Positions 12,038 through 25,725 of a stretch of DNA of 64,000 bases are shown one piece after another. The translations under genes were made by a program, and so were the position numbers. Where the stretch lies: positions 5,208,001 to 5,272,000 of the forward strand of contig JAMPIQ010000003.1 in the NCBI GenBank assembly GCA_024699855.1, given 5' to 3'. The DNA comes from Aphelenchoides besseyi (taxonomy: Eukaryota; Nematoda; Chromadorea; Rhabditida; Aphelenchoididae). The notes beneath the pieces were generated by a model. It was not told the origin of the DNA. It was given only the letters and a program-made list of their open reading frames with translations, and did no database searches. Numbering within the stretch: position 1 is the first letter of the stretch; each line of letters begins with the position of its first letter.

Positions 12038-12640
12038 ACCGTCCAACTTCTTTTGAAGCTTTTGCATGAATGTCATATAACCGGTGATCGTTCTTTTTCA
12101 ACTATCAGCTTTTTGCTTCAGAAAATTTGAGTTGTAAATACGGATAGTTCTCATCGTTCAATAAACCCTTGTGATTCCTATGAAACGTACTTTACATCAA
12201 GACCTGTGAACTCGAAATGCCAAACTCCGCTGCTTGTTTACGCACACCGCTGACGAAGTTTGTGTGCAACGCCAAGACCGCCGTCTGGAGTCTGAACGAT
12301 CTCTCGTTAGCTGGGGCGCAGTTTGTGTGCTCTCTCGATCTTTCTGCTTCTTTGTCTTCATCTTACCCACTCGTACGCTTTGTGCGAACTCGAGCGCGGA
12401 ATCTCTCTGGCTTTTACGTGTTCTTCAATCCAAACGGAAATTCGCCCACCCATTTTTCTATTTTTCTTGTTTTTATTCACATTTTACAGTAATTAAAACG
12501 ATTACATTTCGGTTAGAGTGAGAACCAAAAATCCGACGTTCAAATACGTTTGTTGATCGTGAATTTCGTTGAATTTAAGCGTCGCGAAACCATCGAATGA
12601 AGTGCAAAGTTTTGGTTTCAGATCACAGAACATCAACAAA
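12038..12640. other. intergenic with 3' end of rab-39 and promoter of HMGB gene
   Basis: It contains the AATAAA of rab-39 at 12160 and then CT-rich sequence upstream of the HMGB gene. Open frames at 12217-12521 overlap each other and lack conserved features. TTTCAG at 12616-12621, 19 bases before the HMGB ATG, could be a trans-splice or 5'UTR acceptor. Confidence 0.5.
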
Positions 12641-13338
12641 ATGCCCGAACCGAAACCACCAGTTCGCGGCAAAACCTCACCCTATGGCTTTTTTGTGAAA
12701 ATGTAAGTTGGAAGTCAAATGGTTTGATGAGTGTGTTTGTCATTTTAGGTGCTACGAAGAGCACAAAAAGAAGTTTCCTGATGAAAGTGTTCAAGTTACG
12801 GAAATCTCGAAACGTTGCTCTGAAAAGTGGAAGGTAAGTAGGATGATCATTCTGGTTCTAATTGTTTTTAGACGATGAAAGAAGAGGAAAAAAAACGTTT
12901 TTTCGAATTGGCTGACAAAGATGCTCAACGCTATCAAGCCGAGGTTCAGGCTTATGGTGGCGAAGACACATCGAAGAAAAAGAAGCGTCAGAAGAAAGAC
13001 CCGAATGCACCAAAAAAAGCTCTGTATGCTCAAAGACTTGACTACAATTAACTCATTTATATTAGATCGGCTTTCTTTTTCTTCTCAAACGAAAAACGAC
13101 CAGGTGTTCAACAAGAGCATCCGGATTGGAAGGTCGGACAGATTGCACAAGAGTTGGGAAAACATTGGAAAGTGAGTTATTTGATTTGTTCACATTCACT
13201 TTTCGATTCCAGACCTTGAGTGATGAAGAACGTGCGGTTTATGAGCGAAAAGCAGCGGCTGATAAAATTCGATACGATGAGGAGATGCGCAATTACCGTG
13301 CATCCAACAACGGAAACAACACAGTTCCAATGATTTGA
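12641..13338 (+). CDS. HMGB-like protein, two HMG boxes
   Basis: Five exons (12641-12702, 12749-12833, 12872-13023, 13066-13171, 13213-13338) give 176 residues. Box A covers about residues 8-80 (RGKTSPYGFFVKMCYEEHKK, then SKRCSEKWKTM). A basic linker KKKKRQKKDPNAPKKALSAF leads to box B at about 95-165, with a second copy of the HxxWKxLS element (KHWKTLSDEERAVY). This is the vertebrate HMGB1-3 and worm hmg-1.2 layout, but without the long acidic tail; it ends soon after box B in Asn-rich sequence. It binds and bends DNA in chromatin. The gene converges with WDFY2. Confidence 0.92.
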
Positions 13339-13766
13339 TAACTTTGTCGTAATGATTTGTACAGTTTTTCTACGCTTCTCATCGTTAGTATTTGTTTTTC
13401 CATATTACTCAACAATGGTGTCTTCATCAATGACTTGATGACTAATAAAATCACGTCCATTTCTCTACTCTTGGTCAACTGCAACTCCATGATTTTGCCT
13501 TGAATCCCTTCCATCGTCGATATGCTGTAGTTTCCACTTTCTCTCTCATATTTGTTGACCTCAAGTGCATCTTCTCTTTACTCGTAAATAAAAAACACAA
13601 TCCCTACAATAAAACTAAGCAGAATAATTTATCTGGCCATTCTCGAATCACAAGTGTTTGATGTGTACACGCATTTGTTAAAAATTTGCTACGTAGTTTG
13701 GGAACTGATTGGATAATTTAGCAAAAAGTATTGAAATAAAGCAAACAGACAACGTTTTCAAACGAA
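13339..13766. other. intergenic between convergent HMGB and WDFY2 genes
   Basis: The 428 bases hold AT-rich 3' flanks and AATAAA-like signals on both strands. I see no coding frame. Confidence 0.6.
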
Positions 13767-15222
13767 TTATAACATCGATTTAACATTGAAGACATTAATA
13801 GAACGATCACCGATTGTCGCTAATCGGGCGGTTTTCTCGTCGAGTTCCATGTTCGTGATTCCGTGTCGTAAGTCGCATTGAGTGGCCAAAGGAGTAAGAT
13901 CGAATTGATCGGGATATTTCTGCATTTTTTGATAACACGTTTCGCAGATTCGTGTGGCCTTTTCGAAACCCATAACAGGAAAGGTGGTGGTGTGATTGGA
14001 ACATTGAGCACAGACCGATTGTCCTAAAAAAGTATGCAATTTAAGTGCTCAATAAGTGAGTAAAATTACCACAAGTGCGGCAGTGATGCCTAGAAGATCC
14101 CAGCTTTTGTCGATTCCACATGGTACGAATGTTCGAAAAGAAAAGAAATGGAGTATCACATAGTTGACAACGATCTGCCTCTTTCCAAGCCGGTGCCATG
14201 ATTCGCTTCTTCTTCAGATCCCAACAAACAACTTTTCCGTTTGCATCGGCAGAGAAAAGCTTTGAATGTGAAGTTGCTAACGCCAAACACGAAATTCGTG
14301 TGTCGTGACCGCTAAAATAAACATGAATATGTACTTTTTATTACCTGTCCATTACGTCAATTCATAACATTGTCCTTGTTTAGCTCCAATATCCCACAAA
14401 ATAACCAATGTGTCCGTACTACCCGAGAAAAGCAGTTGCCGATTGGAATCCCAAGCCAAATCGGATATTGCGGATGAATGGGCACTCAATTTGCTGATCA
14501 ACTGTGCCGTGCTTCCCGCAACTCGTAGAACATAAATAGAACCGGCATAATCGCCAACGAATGCAAAATTCGTTGATGGATCAAATTGCATCGTTGTACA
14601 TGGCGAATCGATCGTATAGTTTCCTTGAATCATAATTATATTGAAAGCTAAACGACGTTAACATACCAATTTTTAGGCCCGTCTCTGCGGAACTCCACAC
14701 CAACGCTTTATCTCGACTACATGAATAGACTTCTTGATTACCGGGAGAATAAACGATGGCACTGATGGCATGAGTGTGCAGTTGGCGTCGTTGACTGACC
14801 TCCAATTTGTTCATGTCCTCACTGATCCCACAACGCAAAAGAACTCCCGTAACCAATCCAACATAGATTCTGTAAGTTTCAACTTAAACAAGAATACAAA
14901 AGCCGATTCTTACGTCGACGATTCTTCGTGTAAATACAAACTGGTAGGAACATTTTGGAAATACTCAATGGCCGTTGGCCAGTATTGACCGTTATCTCGT
15001 TTCAGAATTATGCGCAGAGTTTTGTCTTCGTTGATCGTCACGAAGCCTTCTTCCCGATGCAGAATCCGAACTCCCAACACGCGTGCTGCCTGACCTTCAA
15101 CCTTCTGAACTAATTCTGAACAAAAACATTGAAAAAGTCGTTTACTTTGTCGAACTACCTGGTCTAATTGACGAGTCATTGAAAGCATTCGACGCCGGTC
15201 GTTGATTAATTGTGGCGGACAT
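13767..15222 (-). CDS. WDFY2: WDFY2: WD40 repeats plus FYVE zinc finger
   Basis: Six exons (15222-15159, 15115-14914, 14869-14667, 14623-14356, 14311-14070, 14023-13767) give 411 residues, close to the roughly 400 of WDFY1/2. WD40 repeats run through the chain (TINEDKTLRIILKRDNGQYW, FSGSTDTLVILWDIG). A FYVE finger is inserted before the last repeat: CQLC, then SSRHHCRTCGQSVCAQCSN, then CETC, with the R-HHCR motif that binds phosphatidylinositol 3-phosphate. WDFY2 sits on early endosomes as a scaffold. The intron before the exon starting at 14623 ends in CAAG, an AAG acceptor. A 236-base gap to SLC35A3 forms a divergent promoter. Confidence 0.93.
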
Positions 15223-15458
15223 TTCGTTAGCCGTGCACGTCGATGGTTAGGCGATTGAATCGATGCGGCGAAATTTGTGAATCGAGAAGTTCGATAAAAA
15301 AAAAAACAAACGTTTTTACGATCAAAAGGCCGCAGCTCGCCGAATAACCGCAATTCCCTTCGATGCCACCACACCTTCGAGTTAGTTTAATGCGTGGCCG
15401 AAATGACTGGAATAGTAAATTTGATTTGTGTGTAACAGTTTGACACTTTTCAAGAAAA

Positions 15459-16698
15459 ATGACTGGCGGAAACACGAATCAGAAATTGAAATACTACAGT
15501 CTGTTGTTACTTGTTGTTCAGTCTACGGCACTTGTTCTTATTTTGCGTTACTCTCGAACTCAAGATGTCGGTGGTCCCAAGTACTTGTCGTCGACAGCAA
15601 TCGTTTTCTCCGAAATATTTAAGCTGATCATCTGTGTTGGATGTTTGTTGTGGGAAAGTTGTGAGTCTCAATTCTTCTTCAACAAACTTTTTCCTTAGCA
15701 TGGAAATTCGATGGACTGCTTCGTGAAATAGATGCAAACATCGTACAAAAACCAGGCGATACATTGAAGGTTGGGATTCCGGCGTTATTGTACGTTATCC
15801 AAAACAATCTGCTCTTTCTGGCGCTCTCGTGTTTAGATGCTGCAACGTATCAGGTGTGTTGATTGAAGAGTAATCAAAGCAACGTATGTTTCAGGTCACA
15901 TATCAACTCAAAGTCCTAACCACAGCCTTCTTTTCTGTCACAATGTTGGGACGAAAGTTGAACGGATTGAAATGGATTTCGTTATTCATCCTTATGGCGG
16001 GTGTTGCTTTGGTTCAAGTTGGTCTTCAAAACTTTAAAAATCTTAGCGAATGTTTTAGATGCCTAAAGATTCATCGACAACCAAAACAACAACAGATAGC
16101 TCCACTCAATATCTAGGTCTATTTGCAATCATTTGTGCGTGTTTGACTTCGGGATTCGCAGGCGTCTACTTCGAAAAGATTTTGAAAGGAACACAGGTGT
16201 CATTATGGATGAGAAATTTTCAATTGGGTTAGCAACTGCTGAATATGATTGACCAGCACATTTTTATAGCAATGTTCAGTGTTGTTGGTGGAATTTTTAT
16301 GGTTTATGCATATGATGGAGAAGCGGTCGGAAAAGATGGTTTCATGCAGGGATACACGAAAATTACATGGGTCGTAATCACTTTACAGGTTCGTATTTGC
16401 AAGTGAATACAAACGTTTGTTGGGTTTTTAAGGCAGTTAGTGGTTTGACAGTTGCGCTTGTGGTCAAATTCGCTGATAACATTGCAAAGGGATTTGCCGC
16501 CAGTTTACCGGTCATTTTTGCGAGTATCATTTCGTGGGGATTTCTGAATGATTTTGAGCCCTCATGGTAAGTGGAATCCATTCGTTTTTGACAGTAATTT
16601 CAATTTGTAGGTCGTTCACATTTGGAGCTGGTTTCGTGATTCTTTCTATTTTCCTTTACGGATACGAACCACGACCAGCCCAAATTCATACTGCGTAA
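15459..16698 (+). CDS. SLC35A3: UDP-GlcNAc transporter, SLC35A3 type
   Basis: Seven exons (15459-15660, 15699-15853, 15895-16017, 16059-16227, 16270-16388, 16433-16566, 16611-16698) give 329 residues against about 325 in the family. About ten membrane helices are visible. Family blocks are strong: [52 protein letters not shown] and [14 protein letters not shown]. The stretch [15 protein letters not shown] fits SLC35A3 better than the galactose transporter SLC35A2. It would move UDP-N-acetylglucosamine into the Golgi in exchange for UMP. The exon starting at 16433 follows an AAG acceptor (TTTTTAAG). A polyadenylation signal GAATAAAG lies near 16782. Confidence 0.93.
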
Positions 16699-17190
16699 CT
16701 GCGACAGTTTGTTATTTTCGTTAATTTATTAAATTCGAACGTGTACACGATTCAATATCTTGTTGTTTATGGCAACTCAAAAGAATAAAGTTCTAGCAAA
16801 GAACCTATGTACGTATACAATTTTTTGTGCAAACGAATTTCTGAGCTATTAGAGTGCTAGTTATGTTTTTGTTGGCGGCGAGGTAAATAAAACCGACAAA
16901 CGTCGTTATGAGGCTTCTTCTTCGTTTGGCCTAATAACACTCGTATTACCTGCGATGTGGATTCTCACCAGCGAAGTCGGGCAACAAAATTAGAGATGTT
17001 GTTCGTTCTTTTGTGAACGACATTCGTATTTTGATATCCGGGCGACATTGTGGTTTTCTATGAATACGAAAATTACATTAGGAACCTTAATCTTGATTCT
17101 ATTGGCTGATCCGATTGTCTTCCTCTCGCTGCGAATATCCAGCTTACTATTGGGCTTCTCGGCTGATTATCGCTTTTTTTCGATTAAGTA
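16699..17190. other. intergenic
   Basis: This stretch holds the 3' flank of SLC35A3 and then 350 bases without a coding frame. A T-rich tract just before 17191 could serve as an acceptor for trans-splicing. Confidence 0.5.
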
Positions 17191-17633
17191 ATGAATGCTC
17201 GACGCCGTTTTGGAATTAGATCGGAACCAAGCAGCGTTTTGGTGGACGATGAAAGTAATTGGTCTCCTTCACTTTCACACATGTCAACCGTAGAAGTAAA
17301 CGACCGCGATCTGTGTTCCTCATCCAGCTCTTCATCAGATGTTTCCACTCAATCAAAACCGAATACTGTCGACGGAGAAGTCAGACGACCATTAGCTGTG
17401 GCACGAACTCGTCCGAAGGTTTGTTTTTATGTGAATTGTTTTTCGCATTTTTTCCGATTTGAACAGTAAAAAGTTTATTCTTCGGATTCTGTTGGTCCAC
17501 TTTTTGTTTTTACTTTACTATTCTATTTTACAAATCTGTAACTTTGCGAATTCCATCGTACGGCTTCTTTCAACAGTCGGATCTGAAGATCGACAAAACG
17601 CGGAAAGGTGGCTTCTTAGGCAGCAGAAAATGA
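17191..17633 (+). CDS. short Ser-rich basic protein, unknown
   Basis: Two exons (17191-17418 and 17577-17633) give 94 residues. The donor AAG|GTTTGT and acceptor CAACAG join in phase 0. The N-terminal two thirds are Ser-rich and the C-terminus is strongly basic (SDLKIDKTRKGGFLGSRK then stop). I do not recognise it. It lies on the same strand about 160 bases before the NIM1 kinase ATG, so the two could be operon partners, or this could be an alternative 5' part of the kinase gene if another splice were used. Confidence 0.45.
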
Positions 17634-17791
17634 AGAAATCGTCCCACTAAGTCGACCGCATTCACCTTCATTTATTATCGGCTTCCAGGGATAAAAGAGG
17701 CCCGTTGTTCGTCTCTAAGACATTATTTCTTACTAAGTCGGCAGCATTCTGTGTTTTATTAACATACCAAGCATTCTTTTATTGTCAATAG

Positions 17792-19929
<2,138 letters not shown>

Positions 19930-20124
19930 AGTGCCGGATCATAAAGTACAAATTTTGTTAGTTTGGAGTTTGTTAAATTCACGCACTTTCGATTTATGTG
20001 TTGAGTAATAAATGTATAACATGAAGTAGATAATGTAATGTTGATCAGTTTAATAGAACTACTTCCAAATTTACCCGTTTATTCTGTTAAAATACGTACA
20101 AATTAAAAAAGTTTTCTGAGACTT

Positions 20125-21272
20125 CTAACGACGCTCTGTACCACCGAAGCCACTACTTGTATGCGTATTCGAAGACGACGAGGTCGACGGATTGTCGTAG
20201 AATCCGGAAGTGGACGGCTGATCGTAATAACTCGAACCTCCAAAGCCGGTGTCTCGTTCAAATTGAGTATGTCGACGACGGAAAGTTGAATCGTAATTAT
20301 TTCCACTAAAAATTTACAAAATAAGCTGTCCAGTTGTAAGTTTTACGTACCGATTATAGTAATTGTTGAATAAATAGCCGCCTAATGCTCCAAGTCCCAT
20401 TCCGCTCCAGAATCCGTAATTGGATCCATTTCCTTGAGTTCTTGATGTTCCACGTGAGGTACCTTTTTGTGCATCATCGTAGCTGGGAGGTGCATCAGAT
20501 GGTCGCCATCCGTAGGGACTTGGACCGCCTCCACCCGGATAATCATCTCCACCAGAGTAACCACCTGAAAGCAATGTCGAATATGCGTATAACAAAGTAA
20601 TTGATTACCACCATAACCGCCTCGTCGGTCTCCTTCATTTCCTTCTCGTGTGTTTGTAAATGACAGGTAAAGAAGATAGAGAATAAATCCGATGAAAATC
20701 ACGTAAACCAAATACGTGTAGTTGTCTGTTGATGGTTTTGGTAAATAAGAACCACCATGTACGCCGGCACTCGAGTAATCCAACTCATACTTGAGACCGC
20801 ACGAACCGGCCAAAATAAATGGATCGTTCGGATAATCGAAACCTTCACAAGAAACAGAAATCTGAAAACCCAATACTTTATTGAGCTTCATGATTCAACA
20901 AACTTTTCCGAATTGATACTCTCGTGGCATATCTGCTTGACATTCCCATTGTACATCTAAACCGTCAAATCCTCGGTTATAACATTGAACAGTCTATAAA
21001 GTCAATGAACTTAAAATGCTTTTGATTTATGAACGTACCTTTGGCGCGAACTTTCCCTGTGCTGTTCCACCAACACACTGAAGCTGAGGTACAGGACTTG
21101 AACGACGACCAGTTGTATATTGACCACGATGAAGGGTAATTGAAGTGACATCACGAAGAAGAACACGATTCACTAAAACCGACATTCTAGTAGATAATGT
21201 GAATAAAAACTTACCAGCTTCAACTTGAAGAAAAATAATTGAAAGAATTGAGAAAACCCATTTCCACTTCAT
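20125..21272 (-). CDS. SARAF: SARAF: store-operated calcium entry regulator
   Basis: Six exons (21272-21215, 21172-21039, 20993-20904, 20861-20612, 20564-20351, 20305-20125) give 308 residues. There is a signal peptide at 1-19, then the luminal domain with conserved VLLRDVTSITLH, QCYNRGFDGLDVQWECQAD and SVSCEGFDYPNDPF, then one membrane helix (YLVYVIFIGFILYLLYLSF). The cytosolic tail is Gly/Tyr/Ser-rich with GFWSGMGLGALGGYLF and ends TSSGFGGTERR, nearly the vertebrate ending. SARAF sits in the ER membrane and damps STIM/Orai calcium entry. It shares a 353-base divergent promoter with the next gene. Confidence 0.93.
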
Positions 21273-21625
21273 GTCGATTGGAACTTAAGTAAGTCGAAAC
21301 GTTTGTTGAAAACTGAATCTGATCAAAAGTGAAGGGAAAAAGTCCAGTGCGCCGTTTCGAAAGGACACGTCGACTTTCGAAGTGACCCAAACAGATGACG
21401 TAGAATAAGTTTGCGAAACAAGTGTTCCAATTTCTAAATTAAACGAGTTTAATCTCCAGTAGGTTAGTTGAGAGTGTTAATGAACAAAAGAAATCATCAT
21501 AACCGGTGAAGCGAACAAAAGCAAATGGACGTGAACGGAAAAAATCGCGTTCGATTCTTTCGCTTTGGACAACAACTTGTTGACAGCCAAACGTTTTTGT
21601 TCATTTCAATTGGCATTCAACAAAA
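21273..21625. promoter_or_regulatory. divergent promoter region, SARAF / FtsH_ext gene
   Basis: The 353 bases between two divergent ATGs have no coding frame. It must carry both promoters; I see no clear TATA box. Confidence 0.4.
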
Positions 21626-22523
21626 ATGCTGAGTCGACGGCTGTTCTCTGCGAAAATCTTGATCTCACGTTCGATTTCAGCCAACAGATTGAGTGGTTTT
21701 CAAATCTGCACTGGTAAGCCGTTTAATCGTGTAAACGATTGATTTCAATTTTTAGTTCGCGACATCAGAACTCGCGCCGAAAATGGAAACGAAAAGAAAA
21801 CCGATGGATCCGAGAAATCTTCAGAATCGGAAAAGACATCCAATTCCTTCAAACCACCACCCTTTCCGGAATTAAATGCCGAACAAAGTTTGTGATCATT
21901 GTACTTCAAATTTGATGTTGTTTCAGAAAAGAGACTTCGTATTCTTGGCTTCATAAGTTTTTTGAGTTCATCAGCGTTGACTTTTTGGCTGCTCTCCAGA
22001 ACTAGAAAAACGTCGGGATTCGGTGCACTTGAGTTGGACACTGAGCCCGTTCCGTTCGATGTCTTCATAGAGAAGTTCTTGAAAGCCGGAGAAGTGAGTC
22101 CGACAAAATCGAATGCAAAAAAGGAGACTTCAGGTCAAAAGCATTTTATATGCTGAACAACAAGGCAAAGCATTGGTTACTTTGCACGAAGATGCAGTTG
22201 TTGATGGTCGTAAATTTGACAAAAACGCGATTATCGTTCGTTACAACTCTCCAGCTGGGCAAACAGGACAATTTCAAAATGAAATCCGTAGTGTTGAACA
22301 CGATTTAAAGGTTTCCTCTTTCGATCAAGTGCCCATCACCGTTGTGCATGCGCCGTCAGCGTTCAGGTATGAACTTCTTGTATTAGAGATTTTTACTTGT
22401 TCTTGAAGGATTTTCGAGTTCATGCTCGGTGTAGCGATTATCATTTTTCTGTTCACTCAGTACGGGCGATTGACGGCTCGACGGATCATAGCTCAAAAGA
22501 AGACTCCTGAGCAAAAATCATAG
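21626..22523 (+). CDS. stand-alone FtsH_ext membrane protein (no AAA or protease domain)
   Basis: Five exons (21626-21713, 21756-21887, 21927-22093, 22134-22366, 22409-22523) give 244 residues. The N-terminus (MLSRRLFSAKILISRSI) looks like a mitochondrial targeting sequence. A first membrane helix (FISFLSSSALTFWLL) is followed by a domain matching the intermembrane-space FtsH_ext region of paraplegin/AFG3L2: FDVFIEKFLKAGEVKSI, then RYNSPAGQTG and QVPITVVHA. A second helix (FMLGVAIIIFLFTQYG) follows, then a short basic tail and stop. In m-AAA proteases this would lead into the AAA+ and M41 domains; here the frame ends with AATAAA near 22591, and nothing downstream resembles them. It may act as a regulatory or pseudo-subunit of the m-AAA protease. 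The last intron ends in an AAG acceptor. Confidence 0.8.
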
Positions 22524-22747
22524 GATCGTAATTTACATTGACTTTCTCTCATCGGGTACTTTTCGAATTGTACCAACTGAATGGTGTACAAATAAACGCA
22601 CAAAACTGTTGATCTCAATAAAAAGCCGTTAGTGGTCTTTAAATAAGGTCGTAAAAACAAGCATCGTATGAATGAGTTGGACTTTCGCGAGTTTGATTGT
22701 CTTGAGAAAACAGTTGTTTTTGTTACGAACGTTTTTGTGCAACGAAA

Positions 22748-25006
22748 ATGTCGCTGGAAATTGAGATGGTAGTCAAAAGCGAAGAAGAGAGTAAGTTTCT
22801 AAGTTCGTCGACTTTGCAACCAGTTTGGTTTTACGTGATGACGGCAATGATCTTCGTGATAAAAATCTAAATTAGAAGTCTGGACAACCACAGAGCGATT
22901 TGCAATTGGAATTAGTTTTGAACACCGTCGGAAAAGTTCAACAGTTGGAACCACGAACGTTTTTCGAAACAACTTCCGAACTGCGGTTGCGTTCGTCGAA
23001 TTTCCTCGTCGGTTGTTTGTCGACGGTCGTCGATTGATTCTCTCGACGAGTCGGAAACGGGAATCTCCTCCGTTTTTTGTTGTTGCCTTCGGACGGATTT
23101 CGCGGGCGACTTCATCGACGTTCACGTTTTTTAAAATTGCGTTAAATTATAAGTTTTCAGTAACTGCGATCGATAGTGTTGCTTCTCTTGATTCCCGACC
23201 TAAAGAAAAAATGCGAGAACAAGACGAAATGGACAACAAACCGCTTTTGGCTTATGAGAAACAAATCGACCACCACAACAGCAAGTCCGAGGGTATCGGA
23301 GTGTTTGTTGGTGCGATGCTTATCGTTGCCGATATAGCTGGTAAGCAATTTTTACCGTTTTACAGAAAATCTCATAATCGATTCTTTCTTTAAGGTGGTG
23401 GCATTGTGGCTCTACCAATGGCTTTTGTTAAAGCAGGTATAGATAGTGAACAGTTAGATTAAGAGTTGTGTATTTTTAAGGTGTTGTATTCGGTTCTACT
23501 GTTATTTTCATAGTCGCCATTTCCTTCTTGTTCACTGCACATTTGTTGGCCGACTCCTATTTGTGTATGCGTAGAAGATGGCCGATCTACCGGCGTTATT
23601 GCCGCCAGCCTTATCCGGAAATGGCGCAACGAGCGTTTGGCCGAAACTTCTATAAGATCACGTCTTTGGTTCTGAATTTAATGCTCTTTGGAGTTAGTGT
23701 CGTCTATCTACTGCTGTCCGCTAAGATCATAAGCGATTTAGCACTTTCAGCCTTAAATTTAAAAATAGGCGAGTGTCGCACTATCGTGTTGCTTGCTCTT
23801 ATATTTTGGCCGATAATTTTTTTTCGATCACCATCAGATTTTTGGTTTGTCGTTGTAATAGCGATGATTAGTACGCTGCTTGCAACTGGAATGATCTTAA
23901 TTGGAGCTATGCTTGACCATTCAACTTGTGCCCCGGGAGCTCGAATACCGCAGTATAATTATAACGAGAGCATTTTGTCTTTAGGCGTGTTTATCTTCTC
24001 GTTCGGAGGTGGGGAATCATATGATGTCTTTCAATTAATATCATCGATTAAAGGTCATTCCGTTTTTCCGCTGATAATGCAGGATATGCGACATCCAAAA
24101 CATTTTAGTCGGTCCGCAGTCTTAGCGTTTCTTGGTGAACAATGATCTACAAGATCAAATATTGGTTTATTTTTAGTCGTTTGTATTCTGTACGTTTCGA
24201 TTACAATTGTCGGAGTTTGGACTTATGGAGACTCGTTAACGGACACAATTATAACGTCAATTCAATCTCCGCATCTTAGACAGTACGCAAATCTTGGGAT
24301 TGCCATTCATTGCCTGCTCACCTTAACGATTACTTTGAACCCTTTGTGTCAGGAGCTGGAACATGCTTTAGACGTTCCACATGGTAATGTTCATTACGTA
24401 CATGAACGCAAAGAACAAGTTTAGAATTTTGTTTCAAACGATTGTTCATTCGATCGGCACTTCTTTTTGCTGTGGTTTTTACATCTCTTAGCTTTCCAAG
24501 TTTTGGGATTGTTCTAAACGTAAGTACAATGAGAACAACTACACAGTCGAACTGTTTTTAGTTGATAGGAGGAACGACCGTTGCTTTGACTTCAGCTGTT
24601 TTTCCATGTATTTTCAATTTGAGTTTACGAGCTACAGAACATGCTAGTCCCGTTGAAAAGTATACGTGGATGGAATTAATTCGCTTGTTGGTTTTTTTCA
24701 ACTAATTCGAAGTTCAAATTTGTTTTAGAATCGTTAATCGAACAAGTTCGTGGCGTCTAGCAATCAATGGGTTCATAATCAGTAAGTTAGAGCTAAGTCA
24801 AAATGTAGACATTTCGTTTAGTTTTTGCGACAATCTGCGGAATTGCAACAACCAAATCGGCATTAAAGGAAATTGCAGTCAGTAGTTTCAGTCCACCTTG
24901 CTACTACTCATCGACCGTTTTGGAGTTGCCGACTCCTCAGTTTGTTCATTGTTGCGGTCCCTTCAAGAACATTTCTTCTACGATTTCCAGTGTTTGTCAT
25001 AATTGA
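22748..25006 (+). CDS. amino-acid transporter, AAAP family (11 TM)
   Basis: Nine exons (22748-22790, 23161-23340, 23395-23436, 23481-24134, 24177-24383, 24425-24519, 24562-24686, 24729-24781, 24822-25006) give 527 residues. After an acidic cytosolic N-terminus, the family-defining first helix reads FVGAMLIVADIAGGGIVALP. Further helices and the SFGGGESYDVF loop fit the Aa_trans family (SLC32/36/38 and yeast AVT). The C-terminal loop has a CC pair and Asn sites. The exact substrate is unknown. The first intron (370 bases) is much longer than the others, so the first exon is less sure; an alternative start is the ATG at 23211. Two introns use AAG acceptors. The gene converges with the neuropeptide gene. 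Confidence 0.85.
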
Positions 25007-25319
25007 CTTCGTTCGTCTTTCCGAAAACATTAAACGGGTTCATTTTTGTTAGTTGCAATCAAATAAACAGATTTTTTCGACATGAACTGCAACTTCCATT
25101 TTTCCGACGTATCGTGCACCCTAATCGCCGGAAGAGCGGGTGTTAATGTCCCGAGCGTGAGAACTTCCGCGTTTTCCTGTCGTCTACAAGATCTGGGAAG
25201 ATTGCCAAATGATAACAGAATTTAATATTAACCACAAGAGCAAAGACTTTATGTTCCAAACGAACAAACACACTGAACGTAATGAAGAAGTTACGCGAAC
25301 ACCAATCGTTCTCTACAGT
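25007..25319. other. intergenic, convergent 3' flanks
   Basis: It contains an AATAAA for the transporter near 25061 and no coding frame. Confidence 0.5.
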
Positions 25320-25725
25320 TTATGCAAATGCAAATCGGGCTCGTTTGGCGAATCTCGCACGTTTTGCAAAAGCGAAACGAGCTCTTTTTTGGTAATCTGA
25401 CAAATCAGCTGAGTCGTTCGTCTCATCGATTGCTGAGCGTTTGTCCATTCCATAGGCGTGACCAAATGAATCGAAGCGTTTGGCGAACGCAAATTGACGG
25501 GCGTAACGTTTGTCCATCGCCATTTGATCGTCGCTGCCCACCTAAAGCGCAAAGATTAAAAACTACAGACGCAGTTTGTCAGCCAAGATGAAGGAACAAT
25601 TTGTCAAGCTTGTTCATGCGCTTTAATTCAACTATCTTCCTTTGTTTTAGTTGACTTACATCTTGGGCGTAGGTTGTAAGGGCGACCATGCAGAAGACAG
25701 TAAAGCAGAGGAGAAGTCCGTTCAT
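25320..25725 (-). CDS. FAFA-type neuropeptide precursor (NLP-18/NLP-20-like)
   Basis: Two exons (25725-25660, 25541-25320) give 95 residues. Residues 1-20 (MNGLLLCFTVFCMVALTTYA) are a signal peptide. The rest is cut by KR dibasic sites into YARQFAFA, FDSFGHAYGMD, an acidic spacer, ARFAFA, ARFA and ARFAFA at the very C-terminus. No peptide ends in Gly, so none would be amidated. Worm NLP-18 and NLP-20 precursors release peptides ending in FAFA; this gene appears to belong with them. The first intron, 118 bases, joins GAT|GTAAGT to CTTTAG in phase 0. The peptide-bearing frame is chosen over a longer overlapping minus-strand frame because of the signal peptide and the dibasic repeats. Confidence 0.85.

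Noticed and set aside
12217..12521. Two overlapping plus-strand frames of 91-95 codons
   Set aside because: They overlap in different frames, lie in CT-rich promoter sequence and show no domain or splice support.
25313..25552. 79-codon minus-strand frame overlapping the neuropeptide gene
   Set aside because: The other frame carries regular KR sites, FAFA peptides and joins to a signal peptide.
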